Positions 1 to 9,700 of a stretch of 64,000 nt of DNA are shown piece after piece. The stretch lies in the NCBI GenBank assembly GCA_947179485.1, contig OX359245.1, positions 30,367,067 through 30,431,066 on the forward strand, in the 5' to 3' direction. The position numbers and the translations under genes are program-made. The notes beneath the pieces are model-generated. The model did no database searches, was not told the DNA's origin, and saw only the letters and a list, made by a program, of their open reading frames with translations. How positions within the stretch are numbered: position 1 is the first letter of the stretch; every line of letters begins with the position of its first letter. This stretch comes from Allacma fusca. Its lineage: Eukaryota > Arthropoda > Collembola > Symphypleona > Sminthuridae.

Positions 1-3000
1 AGTCCCGGCAATTTTGAAGGGCGAGGAATTTCCTCATGAGAGCCCTTTATGGAGACCCTATGAGTGACCGGTGGCACCGGCAAAGGTCGTGGTACCTCGG
101 GGGGCGGTTTTTCCGCCAACACCTTTGGCACCTTCTTTTTGATGGGGAGCAGAGGTCTCCCTGGAAAGTGTACTACGGGTGACACACCCAATCTGGTCGG
201 TGGCACCGATGGTAATTTTTCGGGAACACCCGATCCTTCCCCTGGGTCGGGAAAGTGTGCGTCCCGCACAGTGTGTGTACCTATTGGACCGTCCGTGGGA
301 ATTCCTGCAGGAATAAACAAAGATATCCCCGAATTAGTTTTTTTAATGGGTAAGGGAGCCAGACTTGTAGGACATATAGGGTCCCGTGGGCTCAAGAATG
401 GGTTGACGAGCGGGATGTCCCCTATGGTGACATTCCCGCCAATCAAAGATTTGTGTGGCAGAGTATGGGAGAGAAGGGAGATATTAGATACAGGGATTTT
501 AGATGGGGTGAGAACGGTCCCCTTAGGAGACCTAAACAAATCTAAAATAGCATGACCCGGTCGGGAAGTAGGATCCCGGAATTCCCCAACACTGGGAATT
601 TTCGGAAGAGACTGATCACCTTTACCCTTCACAACCTCCGCAAATGATCGCTGAGAGGTGTTACCCATACTTAAGTCGGTGACCTCACCACCCGCGTGTG
701 ATGGCGCAACCGAAGCTGCGTCGGAGTTTACAGTGGGCCGTTTATGGTTCCCCAGAACGGAAGTGTCGGAGGAGGTGCCTGCGGCCCGTCTGCGTTGTTT
801 TCTCAATTTCTTTTTCTGCTTCCGCAGGGTGACGGAGTCCCTAGCGGAGTGTAAGCGGGATGGTGTCGCTTCCTCCGTAGCCTCGGAGGGTGGAGGAGGT
901 ACAGCAGGTCGTAAAGTCGGCGGCAACCGATACGGAGAGTAATCCATCCGAGGCGGGGTCAATGGTAATTGCTGTTGACCTGTAGGCGTAAAAATTAAAG
1001 GATGATTAGTTATTTCCTTAGGGCTCGACCTTCGGACGGGACTTTTGTCCTCAGCAGGGGAAATTGGAGATTCCTGCAAAGAAGAGAGACCATGAGCATG
1101 ATTAGTAGGTTGATCTGATTGCGACCGAGACAAGTTATGGGAGGACGAGTGAAATACCCGAGATGGTATAATCTCGGAAGCTTCTGGAGGCCCTAAAATA
1201 CCATGGGAAGCCGTAAACATTTCGGAGCTCTCGAGAGTCTCCAGAATGTTTGACGACTTGTCCGGACTGTGGGGCGGAGGCGATCTCCGGGAATTTCCCG
1301 GGAAGGGAAATTCGAAAGGCTGAAGACAGACAGAAGGGACGGGTGCAACCTGCTCGAGTTGTTGAAGAACAACTTCACAATCAGTCGGGCCTGTGGGTAT
1401 GATTTTATAATCAATACTCGCAGGAAATGGGTAATCATTGGAAGAGATTGTGGGAGTGGGACCCGGTTGATTGGGGTCAGCGAAGTAAAGTTCTTCAGCA
1501 CTCCGGTTAAAAACCGGAGGGATATAATTGACGGGCTTAAAACTAATACGCCCCGGAGTCACGGACCTGACCGGAGGCTTTGCCGTCATGGCACCGGGAA
1601 ATGGCGGAGCCATAATATTTTGGTCACAGGTAGCGGAAACATTGGAGAAACAAAAGGGTGTCGTTTCAGTGTTAAGAGGGGTAACGTGAGCCTGAGGATC
1701 GGATTTTACGGTAAATCCTAACGGAGAGTGGGGCGATAAAGACGGAGGCAGTTCCGGACCGCTGTCCCGTGTATCACCAGAATAAAAATTCGCTACTGGA
1801 ATTGACGCGTCTATTAACTGTGGGGCATCGGTGGGGCTAGGGATGTTGGTTTCCCCAGTCCGGTCAACAACGGTGGTTGGAGACGGGAAGGTAGTGGGGG
1901 GAGCCGAGGGAAGCAATGCGCCCACCTGCGGAAAAGAATTAGGCGACCCTCCTAGCATATTATAAAAATGAGTGATGTGATATACAGGGGTAGGATTACC
2001 TGTAGGAATCGCAATGGTATTAATAGTAGGAGGGGTCTCAGCCGTTCCTGATTCCCGTCTCGAACGCTGTCGAGTTACGATAGGCGAGCGAAAAGTCGCC
2101 GTATGTGTTGAGTTGGGAGGTAAATACTCACCCTCCGAAGAGTGATGGGTTAGTTCCCCTGACGGGCTACCTGACCCTGAAGAGCTCCGGGCACTATTAT
2201 AAAAAGTACGAGACCGGATTGGTGAGTCGCAACCGGAGTCTTGGCTGTCACCATATTGGGAGATGACATCTTTCACAACAGGTGCATACTGGGGCGGTTC
2301 CCGTATGATAGTACGCTCGGATGATTTGGGTGGATGGAACTCGGACAGAGTTTTGTGGACGAATATGTCGTCATATTGACCTTGCCAGGCCACCGGAGGA
2401 AGGTAGGGCTTCAGCCGATGGGAGTGTACGTTCCTCTGGGTGTGGACTCTACGATTGTTGCCCCGGTAAGCGACCGAGAAAGACGTTTCCCCGCGTACCT
2501 TGACAATCTGATAAGGACCGATCCATCGGAGGTCAAGTCCCGAGGCTGTGGTATCCTGTACCCAGACCAACTGACCTAAAGAAAAATTATTAACAGGTCG
2601 ATTAATATTAAATTGTTTAGCCCGCTGTTCCTGAGACTTGGTAGTATTCAGGTTAGCGCGAAAAACGCGATCCCGTCGAGTGGTTTCGAGCTGGGATGGT
2701 GAGTTCGGGGAATCAATAGTTATAACCGGGGTTAAGAGGTCTAGTTGGGTCTTGGGTTGGACGGCGTAGACGAGGCTGAAGGGCGTGTACTGAGTCACTG
2801 CATGTACATGCATATTGTGACTCTTACACGCCTTCCCCAGATATTCATCCCAGTCATCCCGATGAAAGGAAACATATTTTTTCAAGTACCTTTTAATTTC
2901 CAGGTTATTGCGCTCAACATTCCCGTTCGATTCGGGATGGTGAGGCATTACCCGAATGTGATGGACGCCCTTCTTTTTGAGATAATCGGTAAACACCTTA

Positions 3001-4645
3001 CCCGTAAAATGTGGCCCATTATCGGAAACAATTTGGGGTACCACACCGATCTGCTCAAAGATCAATTTCTTGAGCAAGCGAACGGAGTCCTCCGCTGTTG
3101 CCGTCGGAGTGGCCGCTGCCCAGGCGAACCTACTGGTGTGGTCGATTGCCACGAAAATATAACGATTACCTGACCTGGACGTTATGAGGGGCCCGGCATA
3201 GTCAACGGCTACCCGAGTAAAAACATTGTCCGGAGGAGGGACAATTTTCATATGTCCGGGAGGTTTGGTTGTTCGTGGGTTCCCAGCCTGGCAGGTGGTA
3301 CATCCTTTAATGTACTCCAAGATGTCCTCTTTCATGCGACGCCAGTAATAGCGTCTGTAGAGCTTCTGGTAGGTCTTGTACAAACCGACGTGTCCTCCAT
3401 CCAGACCGTCATCATGCGCCAGCTTAAGGATGGGTCCCCGAAGCGTTGGAGGGATGACGAGTTTGTAAGGCTCGCAAGAAGAGTTATCTATACGGAACAA
3501 AAGACCAGAAATTAGTGCAAATTGTTTTGAAAATTTATTACCCGCTAATCCATCGTTTTGACCATTAATTTTAAGATCGTCAATGATGGCTCTCAGGGCA
3601 GAGTCTTTTTGTTGGTGCTCTACAAAAGCCTCCACATTTCCACCGAGGACCGCCTGAATTACAGGTTCGTCCTCCGTGATTTGGTGACGGGTTAAATATG
3701 GGACTGGGAGTGTAAGCGACCGAATCGGATAACGTGAGAGACAATCTGCGTGAGGAATCTGTTTCCCAGGCACGTGAATAATGTTCTTTTCTTGCTGCGC
3801 CAAAAAGAGTTGCCACCGAGCAATACGGGAGTGAGGGTCCTTCATTGTGCAGAGGGACGTTAAAGCGGCATTGTCGGTCCGCACCTGGACCCGTCGTCCG
3901 TATACGTAAGGGCGGAATACCTGAAAGGCATTCACAATAGCAAGACATTCTTTTTCGGGGTTTGAATAATTTAATTCAGCCCCTTTTAACAGTCGAGATG
4001 TGTAAGCAATGGGCTTCCAGATTTTACCATCTCTGGATTGTTCGCAAGCCCCACCAATGCGGTAATAGCTTGCATCAGTTACCAAACGGATTTCGGCCTC
4101 GGGGTCGAAAAAATCCAGGACGGGGGTGGACGTCATAGCAGTTTTTAAGGACTGGAAGGCTTCCTCCTCCTCGGGGCCCCAGTGGAATGGGACTTCCTTC
4201 CGGGTGAGTGCGTGGAGGGCCTTAGCCTTGCCGGCAAAATCCGGGACAAAATTTCTGTAATAATTACAGAATCCCAGGAAGGATTGAACGTCCTTCAGAC
4301 TCTTGGGACTGGGAAATGTGGAGACCGCCTGGAGTTTCGCAGGATCCGGTCGAGTGCCTTCCCAACTGATGACATGTCCTAAAAAGTGCAATTCCTGATA
4401 CCCAAAAAAACATTTCCGTAATTTAAACGTCAAATGAAATGAGGAAGCGCGTTGCATCACCAGGCGGAAACGTGTGAGGAGTTCCTCGAAAGTTTTCGCA
4501 AAAATCAGGACATCGTCTATATAAATAAGACATATGCGATTTTTGAGGTCACCCAAAATTACATCCATCATTGCTTGGAACTCCGCTGGGGAATTTTTGT
4601 AACCAAAGGGAAGTCGGTTGTAACAAAATTTCCCCTTCGGAGTTG
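1..4645 (-). CDS. pol: Retrotransposon Pol, reverse transcriptase to integrase, with very long C-terminal extension (open at window edge)
   Basis: I translated this frame base by base from 4645 to 1 and found no stop codon. It begins in the middle of reverse transcriptase (NRLPFGYKNSPAEFQ), with the catalytic YIDD at about 4511-4526. Next come RNase H (VTDAS near 4065), then integrase: the HHCC zinc finger (HDDGLDGGH near 3390-3415, CTTC), catalytic Asp in AVDYAGPL, Asp in SDNGPHF and Glu in HPESNGNVERNN, and a GPYQIVKV GPY/F motif near 2500. After about 2400 the frame runs on for at least 800 residues rich in Pro, Ser and Thr, with one basic patch (LRKQKKKLRKQRRRAA near 780-825). No envelope or known domain is recognisable there. 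Confidence 0.85.
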
Positions 4646-6933
4646 AAAAAAGCAGTTTTTATTTTACTTTCCTCCGACAGTTCCATTTGGAGGAAACCGG
4701 AGAGGGCATCTAAAGTGATGAAATATTGGGAACCGGCTAGGTGGTCCAGACAATCATCGATGCGTGGAATGGGATATGTATTTTGCTCAACTTTGGAGTT
4801 GAGCTCACGCATGTCCACGCAAACCCGATGTTGCGCAACTCCGGAGTCGTCCGGTTTTTTGGAAACGACAATTACAGGTGAGTTATAGGGGGATACACAA
4901 GGCTTTATTACTCCTAATTTTAGGTTGCGAGCGACGTGTTCCTCTAAGATCAGTCGTTCGGTATGAGCCAGACGGTACGAGTACTTATGGAATGGTTTAC
5001 TATCCCCGGTGTTAATCACTACCGGAGGGTAGTGAACCACTCCCAACTCGTCGTCAGAGCGGGCGAAATTTGGGAGATAGGAATTGATAATTCCAAGGAG
5101 GGCAAATCTCTGATGACAGGTAAGATTAGATCCTAAATGGACCTCCTCTTCCTTAAAAGGAAGTTTAAAGGGAAGAATATCCGGATCTGGGAAGCGAGTA
5201 GGGTTAGAGTTTTGTCTCATTTCGGTACCCGTAAAAGGTTCGATTTTCCCTATATATCTAACTGATGGGACATAAATTGGGTAAGGATTACGGTTTACGA
5301 CCGCAATTTGGGCTTTACCATTTCGCAAACGTAAAATGGAATGTTTAAATAAAAATCCCTTATCCGGGTTTATGTCGGATGTGAGGATGACGTCCCCGGA
5401 GTAACCAGGGTGCTCTGAGTAAATTGTGAGGCGTCGCCAGGTCATCGGTTTAATTTCCGTAGGTCCCCGAGAGTACATCGAAGAGTAAGAATGAGCGGAG
5501 TGAGCCGTTGAGTAACCTGGGAGATTGGAGTCTGCAATTAAAGAGCCCTCACACAATGAGGCATAACTACTGCATATACGTGAATCGTAAGTGGTAGGTA
5601 TAGAGGTAGCTGATTCCCGGCTAGGAAATGCGCCAACGTCAGGATCTCCGCGGGCAATGCGTCGAGCCATAGAGTCAGCCAATTTGTGTCTTCTTTGATA
5701 ATGTTGTTTGGAGGTGTCCGAAAGACGCCGGATAGACTCAAGGGAGTCAGTTACAGGAGGATCCAAGTCTACCTGGCTATGATCAGTGGTGGTGACGGAG
5801 ACTGGAGAATGAGCTGTGGTGTCAGCCAGGGGATCAAGGCCCTCAAAACGGGTGTATCCCCGCCGGACATTCATGTCCAAGCCGAATTTGGCATGAAAGT
5901 TAGACCCGAGGAGGATGAGTGTGTCCATCTCCTCGATAATCGCAAATCTGTAATTGTGTTTTGACATCGGCGTATCGTCGATCCTAAAAAACAAAATTGC
6001 AGATCGGTTAAAGGATCCTTTCATAGATTTACAAATGGTGGAGAAGTACTTGGGCTCATGTGGGACTATGACAATGGAGTTAGGGAAATGTTTTTCCAAA
6101 TAAGCGGCAGCCGCCGAAGCCATAGTGGAAATCATTGAACCAGTGTCCACCGTCGCAGGTAGACGAACACGGTAACCAGCTAAACGTAACTGGTAAATTC
6201 TGTCGTTCCTAGAATAGGCGAGATGCGAGAGACGAGTGAACTCCGCGTGAATCTCGCGGTCGGAGTCATGAGGATGAGGACTCATAGTGTTAGGGAAAAA
6301 AGAATAAGTATGGAATTTATGTTTCGAGTCTAGGCATGTCGGGATAGCCCGGAGTGCCATTCGGGTGCGTTTGCACAAAAATTGTTTCGGTAGTATATAC
6401 GGGTTGGATAAATATCCACTCCCAAAAGAAGGAGACGATGGTCGGGGGGCCTCGTCTGAAATTGTAATTAATTGCGGGGGAGATGTAGGTAACTCGGGAA
6501 GAAGTACGGGAGTGTCCGTAGAGTTATTAATCGTAGTTGATATGACCGGTGGGTGAACGGGTCGCTCCACAGGTGAGATATCCGGTATTAGATTGGGAGT
6601 CGGAGTGAACTCGGCACTCTTGATAGTTCCGAGTTTGGGATTTAATCCCGTAGGAGATGACATTATTTGAGGAGAATTAGAGGACTCAGGCCGATTTGAC
6701 AGGCTGAGTTCTCTAATTCTCTGCTGAATTAGAGGGGAAATGTTGTGAGGCTGCTTGGTCTGAACGTCCCCGCACGTCAGACCTAACAGTTTCCCTGATT
6801 GTTGGTAGGTTGGGGCTGAGTAGGGCCAGCACCCGCGTTTTGTTGTGGGGCCGGTGGCGTCCAAGAGCCTTGTTGGGGTGGCGGCTGCGGTAGAGCCGAC
6901 ATCTGGAAAGGCCGGTAATTTTGACCGTCCCAA
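4549..6933 (-). CDS. pol: Retrotransposon Pol, protease and N-terminal reverse transcriptase part
   Basis: A 794-residue frame, -1 to gag. The first 250 residues are a Pro/Ser-rich linker. The aspartic protease active site is the LPATVDTGS motif near 6141-6164. The reverse transcriptase then begins: the VVSKKPDDSG and HRVCVDMRELN blocks (fingers), then DALSGFLQMELSEESKIKTAF, which carries the first catalytic Asp. The frame leaves the reverse-transcriptase homology at about 4650 and stops at 4549, because the rest of the enzyme continues in the next frame, as though one base had been gained in the A6 run at 4646-4651. It is therefore the front half of a broken pol gene, or a sequencing artefact in that run. 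Confidence 0.88.
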   Translation of the reverse strand: MGRSKLPAFPDVGSTAAATPTRLLDATGPTTKRGCWPYSAPTYQQSGKLLGLTCGDVQTKQPHNISPLIQQRIRELSLSNRPESSNSPQIMSSPTGLNPKLGTIKSAEFTPTPNLIPDISPVERPVHPPVISTTINNSTDTPVLLPELPTSPPQLITISDEAPRPSSPSFGSGYLSNPYILPKQFLCKRTRMALRAIPTCLDSKHKFHTYSFFPNTMSPHPHDSDREIHAEFTRLSHLAYSRNDRIYQLRLAGYRVRLPATVDTGSMISTMASAAAAYLEKHFPNSIVIVPHEPKYFSTICKSMKGSFNRSAILFFRIDDTPMSKHNYRFAIIEEMDTLILLGSNFHAKFGLDMNVRRGYTRFEGLDPLADTTAHSPVSVTTTDHSQVDLDPPVTDSLESIRRLSDTSKQHYQRRHKLADSMARRIARGDPDVGAFPSRESATSIPTTYDSRICSSYASLCEGSLIADSNLPGYSTAHSAHSYSSMYSRGPTEIKPMTWRRLTIYSEHPGYSGDVILTSDINPDKGFLFKHSILRLRNGKAQIAVVNRNPYPIYVPSVRYIGKIEPFTGTEMRQNSNPTRFPDPDILPFKLPFKEEEVHLGSNLTCHQRFALLGIINSYLPNFARSDDELGVVHYPPVVINTGDSKPFHKYSYRLAHTERLILEEHVARNLKLGVIKPCVSPYNSPVIVVSKKPDDSGVAQHRVCVDMRELNSKVEQNTYPIPRIDDCLDHLAGSQYFITLDALSGFLQMELSEESKIKTAFFNSEGEILLQPTSLWLQKFPSGVPSNDGCNFG

Positions 6934-8021
6934 AAAAATAGAGGCGGACTGACTGCCTGATGGGAGGGATAGCCACAGTTGTAGTTACCCGGAGGTGGAT
7001 AATAGCCGGGTTGACCATTCGGAGGGAACTGATCCTGGCGGCGGAAATTCCCACGTTGGTTGCGGGAGCCCCCATTGTTGGGCGTTACCGGTGGTCGGCT
7101 GTTCATTGGCAATGGCGACTGCTGTTGTTGCGCTTGAGGCTGGAGAGAGAGATTATTAGTGACCATATTATTTGGGTGCGAAGGACTGACCTCAGGATGA
7201 CTCTGTTTCCCGGCGTTGACCACGGCGGACAGACGTTGGGTGTTACCCGCGGTAACATCCCTCAACATTGTCCGGCACTGGGACATGATGTGGTTCAGAC
7301 GACCACAGTAGTCGCAGGTGACCACCGTCATTGCACGGACGGATACAGGCCCCAATTGAGGGGCCTGGTCCACGGAGGACTGGGCAGGTCCGGTCCTGAT
7401 GGCGGGATTGAGTTCCGGATCCTTAAGGAGTCCCTTAAGGTTCTTCGCCAAATCCCGAAGGTTCCTGGATGGAGTAATGGCCAAGGACTCCATCCGGAGT
7501 GGAAGTTTCCCGCGAGCCTTCTCCACAATGTCCTCTTCGTCCATGAGAGGGTCGAGGTCCCAGCAGAGTTTTTGGAGCCCAGCGACGAAGGAGTGAGGGG
7601 TCATACCGGACCGATACCGGTATGCATCCAGGTCGGCCTGCTTCTCAGCCTTCAACCGGTCGTGGTCGAAGCGCTCGGTCAATTCGTCGCAAACATAAGC
7701 CCAAATTTCTTGGGAGGACTTCGTTTTCCTGTCCAGGAACATTCGGATCCTGGGGAAGATGGACTGGAACCACTCCCGTACGTCCCGGTCCGGTGAATCC
7801 AGAAAGAGGCGAGACAGGTTCCGGATGACCATGTCATGGGTGACAAAAAGGTCCGAGGAGAAATGGTTCACGGCATCAATAAAGGATGCTGGGTTCTCCT
7901 GACTGGAATATTGGCGGACCTCCAGACGGAATTTATCGAGGCGCCGATATTTCTCGTCGGATTCCCTCGACCGGAGGAGCCGATCCTTCTTTTCCTCGTC
8001 TGTCTCATCATGGTCGGCCAT
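6783..8021 (-). CDS. gag: Retrotransposon Gag polyprotein
   Basis: A 412-residue frame starting MADHDETDEE at 8021; a start 10 codons upstream is possible. The N-terminal two thirds is a charged, helical, capsid-like region with LTR-element Gag features. A single zinc knuckle C-X2-C-X4-H-X4-C (CDYCGRLNHIMSQC) lies near residue 240 and is expected to bind the RNA genome. The C-terminal part is rich in Gln, Pro, Asn and Gly. The frame overlaps the start of pol by about 150 bases, with pol one base back (-1). Confidence 0.88.
   Translation of the reverse strand: MADHDETDEEKKDRLLRSRESDEKYRRLDKFRLEVRQYSSQENPASFIDAVNHFSSDLFVTHDMVIRNLSRLFLDSPDRDVREWFQSIFPRIRMFLDRKTKSSQEIWAYVCDELTERFDHDRLKAEKQADLDAYRYRSGMTPHSFVAGLQKLCWDLDPLMDEEDIVEKARGKLPLRMESLAITPSRNLRDLAKNLKGLLKDPELNPAIRTGPAQSSVDQAPQLGPVSVRAMTVVTCDYCGRLNHIMSQCRTMLRDVTAGNTQRLSAVVNAGKQSHPEVSPSHPNNMVTNNLSLQPQAQQQQSPLPMNSRPPVTPNNGGSRNQRGNFRRQDQFPPNGQPGYYPPPGNYNCGYPSHQAVSPPLFFWDGQNYRPFQMSALPQPPPQQGSWTPPAPQQNAGAGPTQPQPTNNQGNC
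6932..6938 (-). promoter_or_regulatory. Candidate -1 ribosomal frameshift site (run of seven T)
   Basis: On the minus strand a T7 run followed by GGG lies at the start of the gag-pol overlap. Pol is in the -1 frame relative to gag here. The zero-frame codons are CTA TTT TTT TGG, so the match to the canonical X XXY YYZ heptamer is imperfect. The site is proposed from its position and the run alone; I did not check for a downstream RNA structure. Confidence 0.35.
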
Positions 8022-8083
8022 GATGGAGTAAGAGCAGAAATGGATGGGCACACGGGAAGGTAAGTGAAAATGTCCGGAAAAAT

Positions 8084-9300
8084 CTAGACCTCAAACTGAT
8101 GATTAAAGTAAACACCGAAATGTAAGAAAATAACTCACGAAATCCGTCGGTAATTCTCAGGATTAATGTGCACCGGAATATGTCAGAATCTCCAACCGGG
8201 TTATAGTGGATGAGACCGGAGATACTTCATCCGGGAAATCGATAATTTGGTGAGATTCCGTACAACACTGGGTCCCGGGTCCGGAGAATTGTTGATATCC
8301 GTGAGGCGGAACGTGGGTCGTGCCAGCAGGGAAGTCGCAACGCTAAGGAAAATCCGGAGATGTGGTTGGTTCCTGAACTGTAGGATCCCAAACTTATGCC
8401 GCGTTGTTGGTGTCCAGAAGAGTCAGTAGGTATCCAAGGGAGGTCGGATGGATTTTCCGGGAAAACGTCCGTATGACACGTACACAGCGATGATGGGAGG
8501 GCCACGCAGTGAGTGTAGAAAATTCCGGAAAACTCCTAGACACTAAATAGAATAATTGTTAGTAAGTAACGATTAAATGAAAACTCACACAAATCCAGGG
8601 AAACTCTGAGATGAGGGTGACTCCGGGAATACAAAATCTGGATCCTCCGACGTGTGAAGTGTTGCTGCTGCCAGATGAGATGGTACTTCCGCAGGAATGA
8701 TGGGAAGTCCACGCAGTGAGAGTGAGTGTAAATTACGGAGAATACACACACACCAAATGGGAATAACCAAATTAAGTAATAACCCAGCGCAGGATGGCGC
8801 ACGCAATTCGGGATAACTCCAGAAGGTGGATGAACTCCAGGACAAAAGAAACGAGAACCTCCGGCGGGTCAAAATTGTCGTCTCAGATGATGTAGAAATT
8901 TTTGAGAGAATCCCCATATGTCACGGGCATATCAATGATGGGGAGGGCACTTCGTAAGTGAGGAAAAAATGGCGGAAGATTTCTAGACACCAAATGTAAA
9001 TGATCAGAAGAATGAAGAAAAGATAGGAGGAAATCTCACACAATTCTGATGAAATCCGGAGAGAAGGTGGCCTCCGGGAGTGTAGAATCGGGAACCCCCG
9101 GCTGGAGAAAAATATCTCTCGAAAGATTATCCGTATAAAAACTAGCGAAAAATCCTTATGGCACTGGGACTGTCGTGAATCCAGGACCACGCGGTGTGAG
9201 TGTAGAAAAATGAGGGCAGGGTCACGTGGCGAATCCGGAGAAAACCTAAATACCAAAGGTCAAGGATTAGTATTAAATTAAGAAAAGGGGAACCACTTAC
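8084..9300 (-). repeat. Leader array of degenerate repeats, each with an intron-like segment
   Basis: Between the LTR and gag the minus strand repeats a degenerate unit: a CCGGATTT-like block, then GTGAGT-like bases, an A+T-rich stretch, an end like TTTGGTGTCTAG, then a block like TTTTCCGG...TACACTCACTGCGTGG. Four units have 53-57 nt segments bounded by GTRAGN and TAG: 9300-9246, 9039-8983, 8588-8536 and 8138-8084. A fifth, near 8797-8749, is degenerate. The segments look like short introns at regular places in a tandem array. No long frame runs through, so this is probably an untranslated leader. Whether any segment is spliced is not shown. Confidence 0.6.
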
Positions 9301-9454
9301 GTAATCCCGAGTAAATCCGTTGGACCGAATTTTTCTGATCGGAGTTGGGTCTCCCGAGCTCCAAGATGGGAGAGCCACGTGGAGAGCTAAGAAAAGCCGG
9401 AAAATTCCGGGTGTGGTAGGGGAAAACTTGGCGATAATGAGGAGAGGGAGAAAA

Positions 9455-9472
9455 GGTCTCGCACCTCCACCA
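9455..9472 (-). other. Putative tRNA primer-binding site
   Basis: The minus strand reads TGGTGGAGGTGCGAGACC two bases after the putative LTR end. Primer-binding sites begin with TGG because they pair with the CCA end of a tRNA. I could not name the tRNA from memory. Confidence 0.4.
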
Positions 9473-9474
9473 GA

Positions 9475-9700
9475 TGAAGAGTCACCGGTTTTCGGTAACC
9501 AACTAATTAAACCTAAATTCGGAGAAATATCCGAAGTCGAGAGAATGGATGGGAAAATAAAGAGGAGCGTGCTCCATGCGACTGTCCTGCTTCTTCTCTT
9601 GATAACGACCTCCTTACTTTTATTAACGTCGACTCGCGGAGGAGCTGTGAGCCGGGGCTCATACACATATTACAAATATTGAGGGGAGCCAACCCTCACA
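9475..9700 (-). repeat. Putative 5' LTR
   Basis: Read on the minus strand, the segment starts TGTGAGGGTTGG at 9700 and ends ...CTCTTCA at 9475, giving the TG...CA ends usual for LTRs. Two bases later comes a TGG-initiated primer-binding-like sequence. Inside is an AATAAA motif (near 9628) that could be the polyadenylation signal. The end at 9700 coincides with a sharp change in base composition. Only one LTR is in the window, so both borders are inference. Confidence 0.5.

Larger units (their letters stand above)
1..9700 (-). mobile_element. Ty3/gypsy-type LTR retrotransposon, 3' end outside window
   Basis: The whole stretch reads as one minus-strand retroelement: putative 5' LTR (9475-9700), primer-binding site, 1.4 kb leader, gag, then pol in the order protease, reverse transcriptase, RNase H, integrase. 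That domain order, the YIDD reverse-transcriptase motif and a GPY/F-type end of the integrase place it with Ty3/gypsy rather than copia or BEL. The pol frame is still open at base 1, so the 3' end and 3' LTR are not visible and the LTR cannot be confirmed by comparing two copies. The copy looks recent, with long clean frames, but has one apparent single-base gain in the reverse transcriptase. It is much more G+C rich than the flanking DNA, which turns A+T rich right after 9,700. Confidence 0.9.

Noticed and set aside
64-2579. Several plus-strand frames of 60-160 codons
   Set aside because: They lie opposite the continuous minus-strand pol frame and show no homology or splice structure; antisense shadows.
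6960-7796. Plus-strand frame of 278 codons
   Set aside because: It is opposite gag, whose zinc knuckle and frame are clear; composition is that of a shadow frame.
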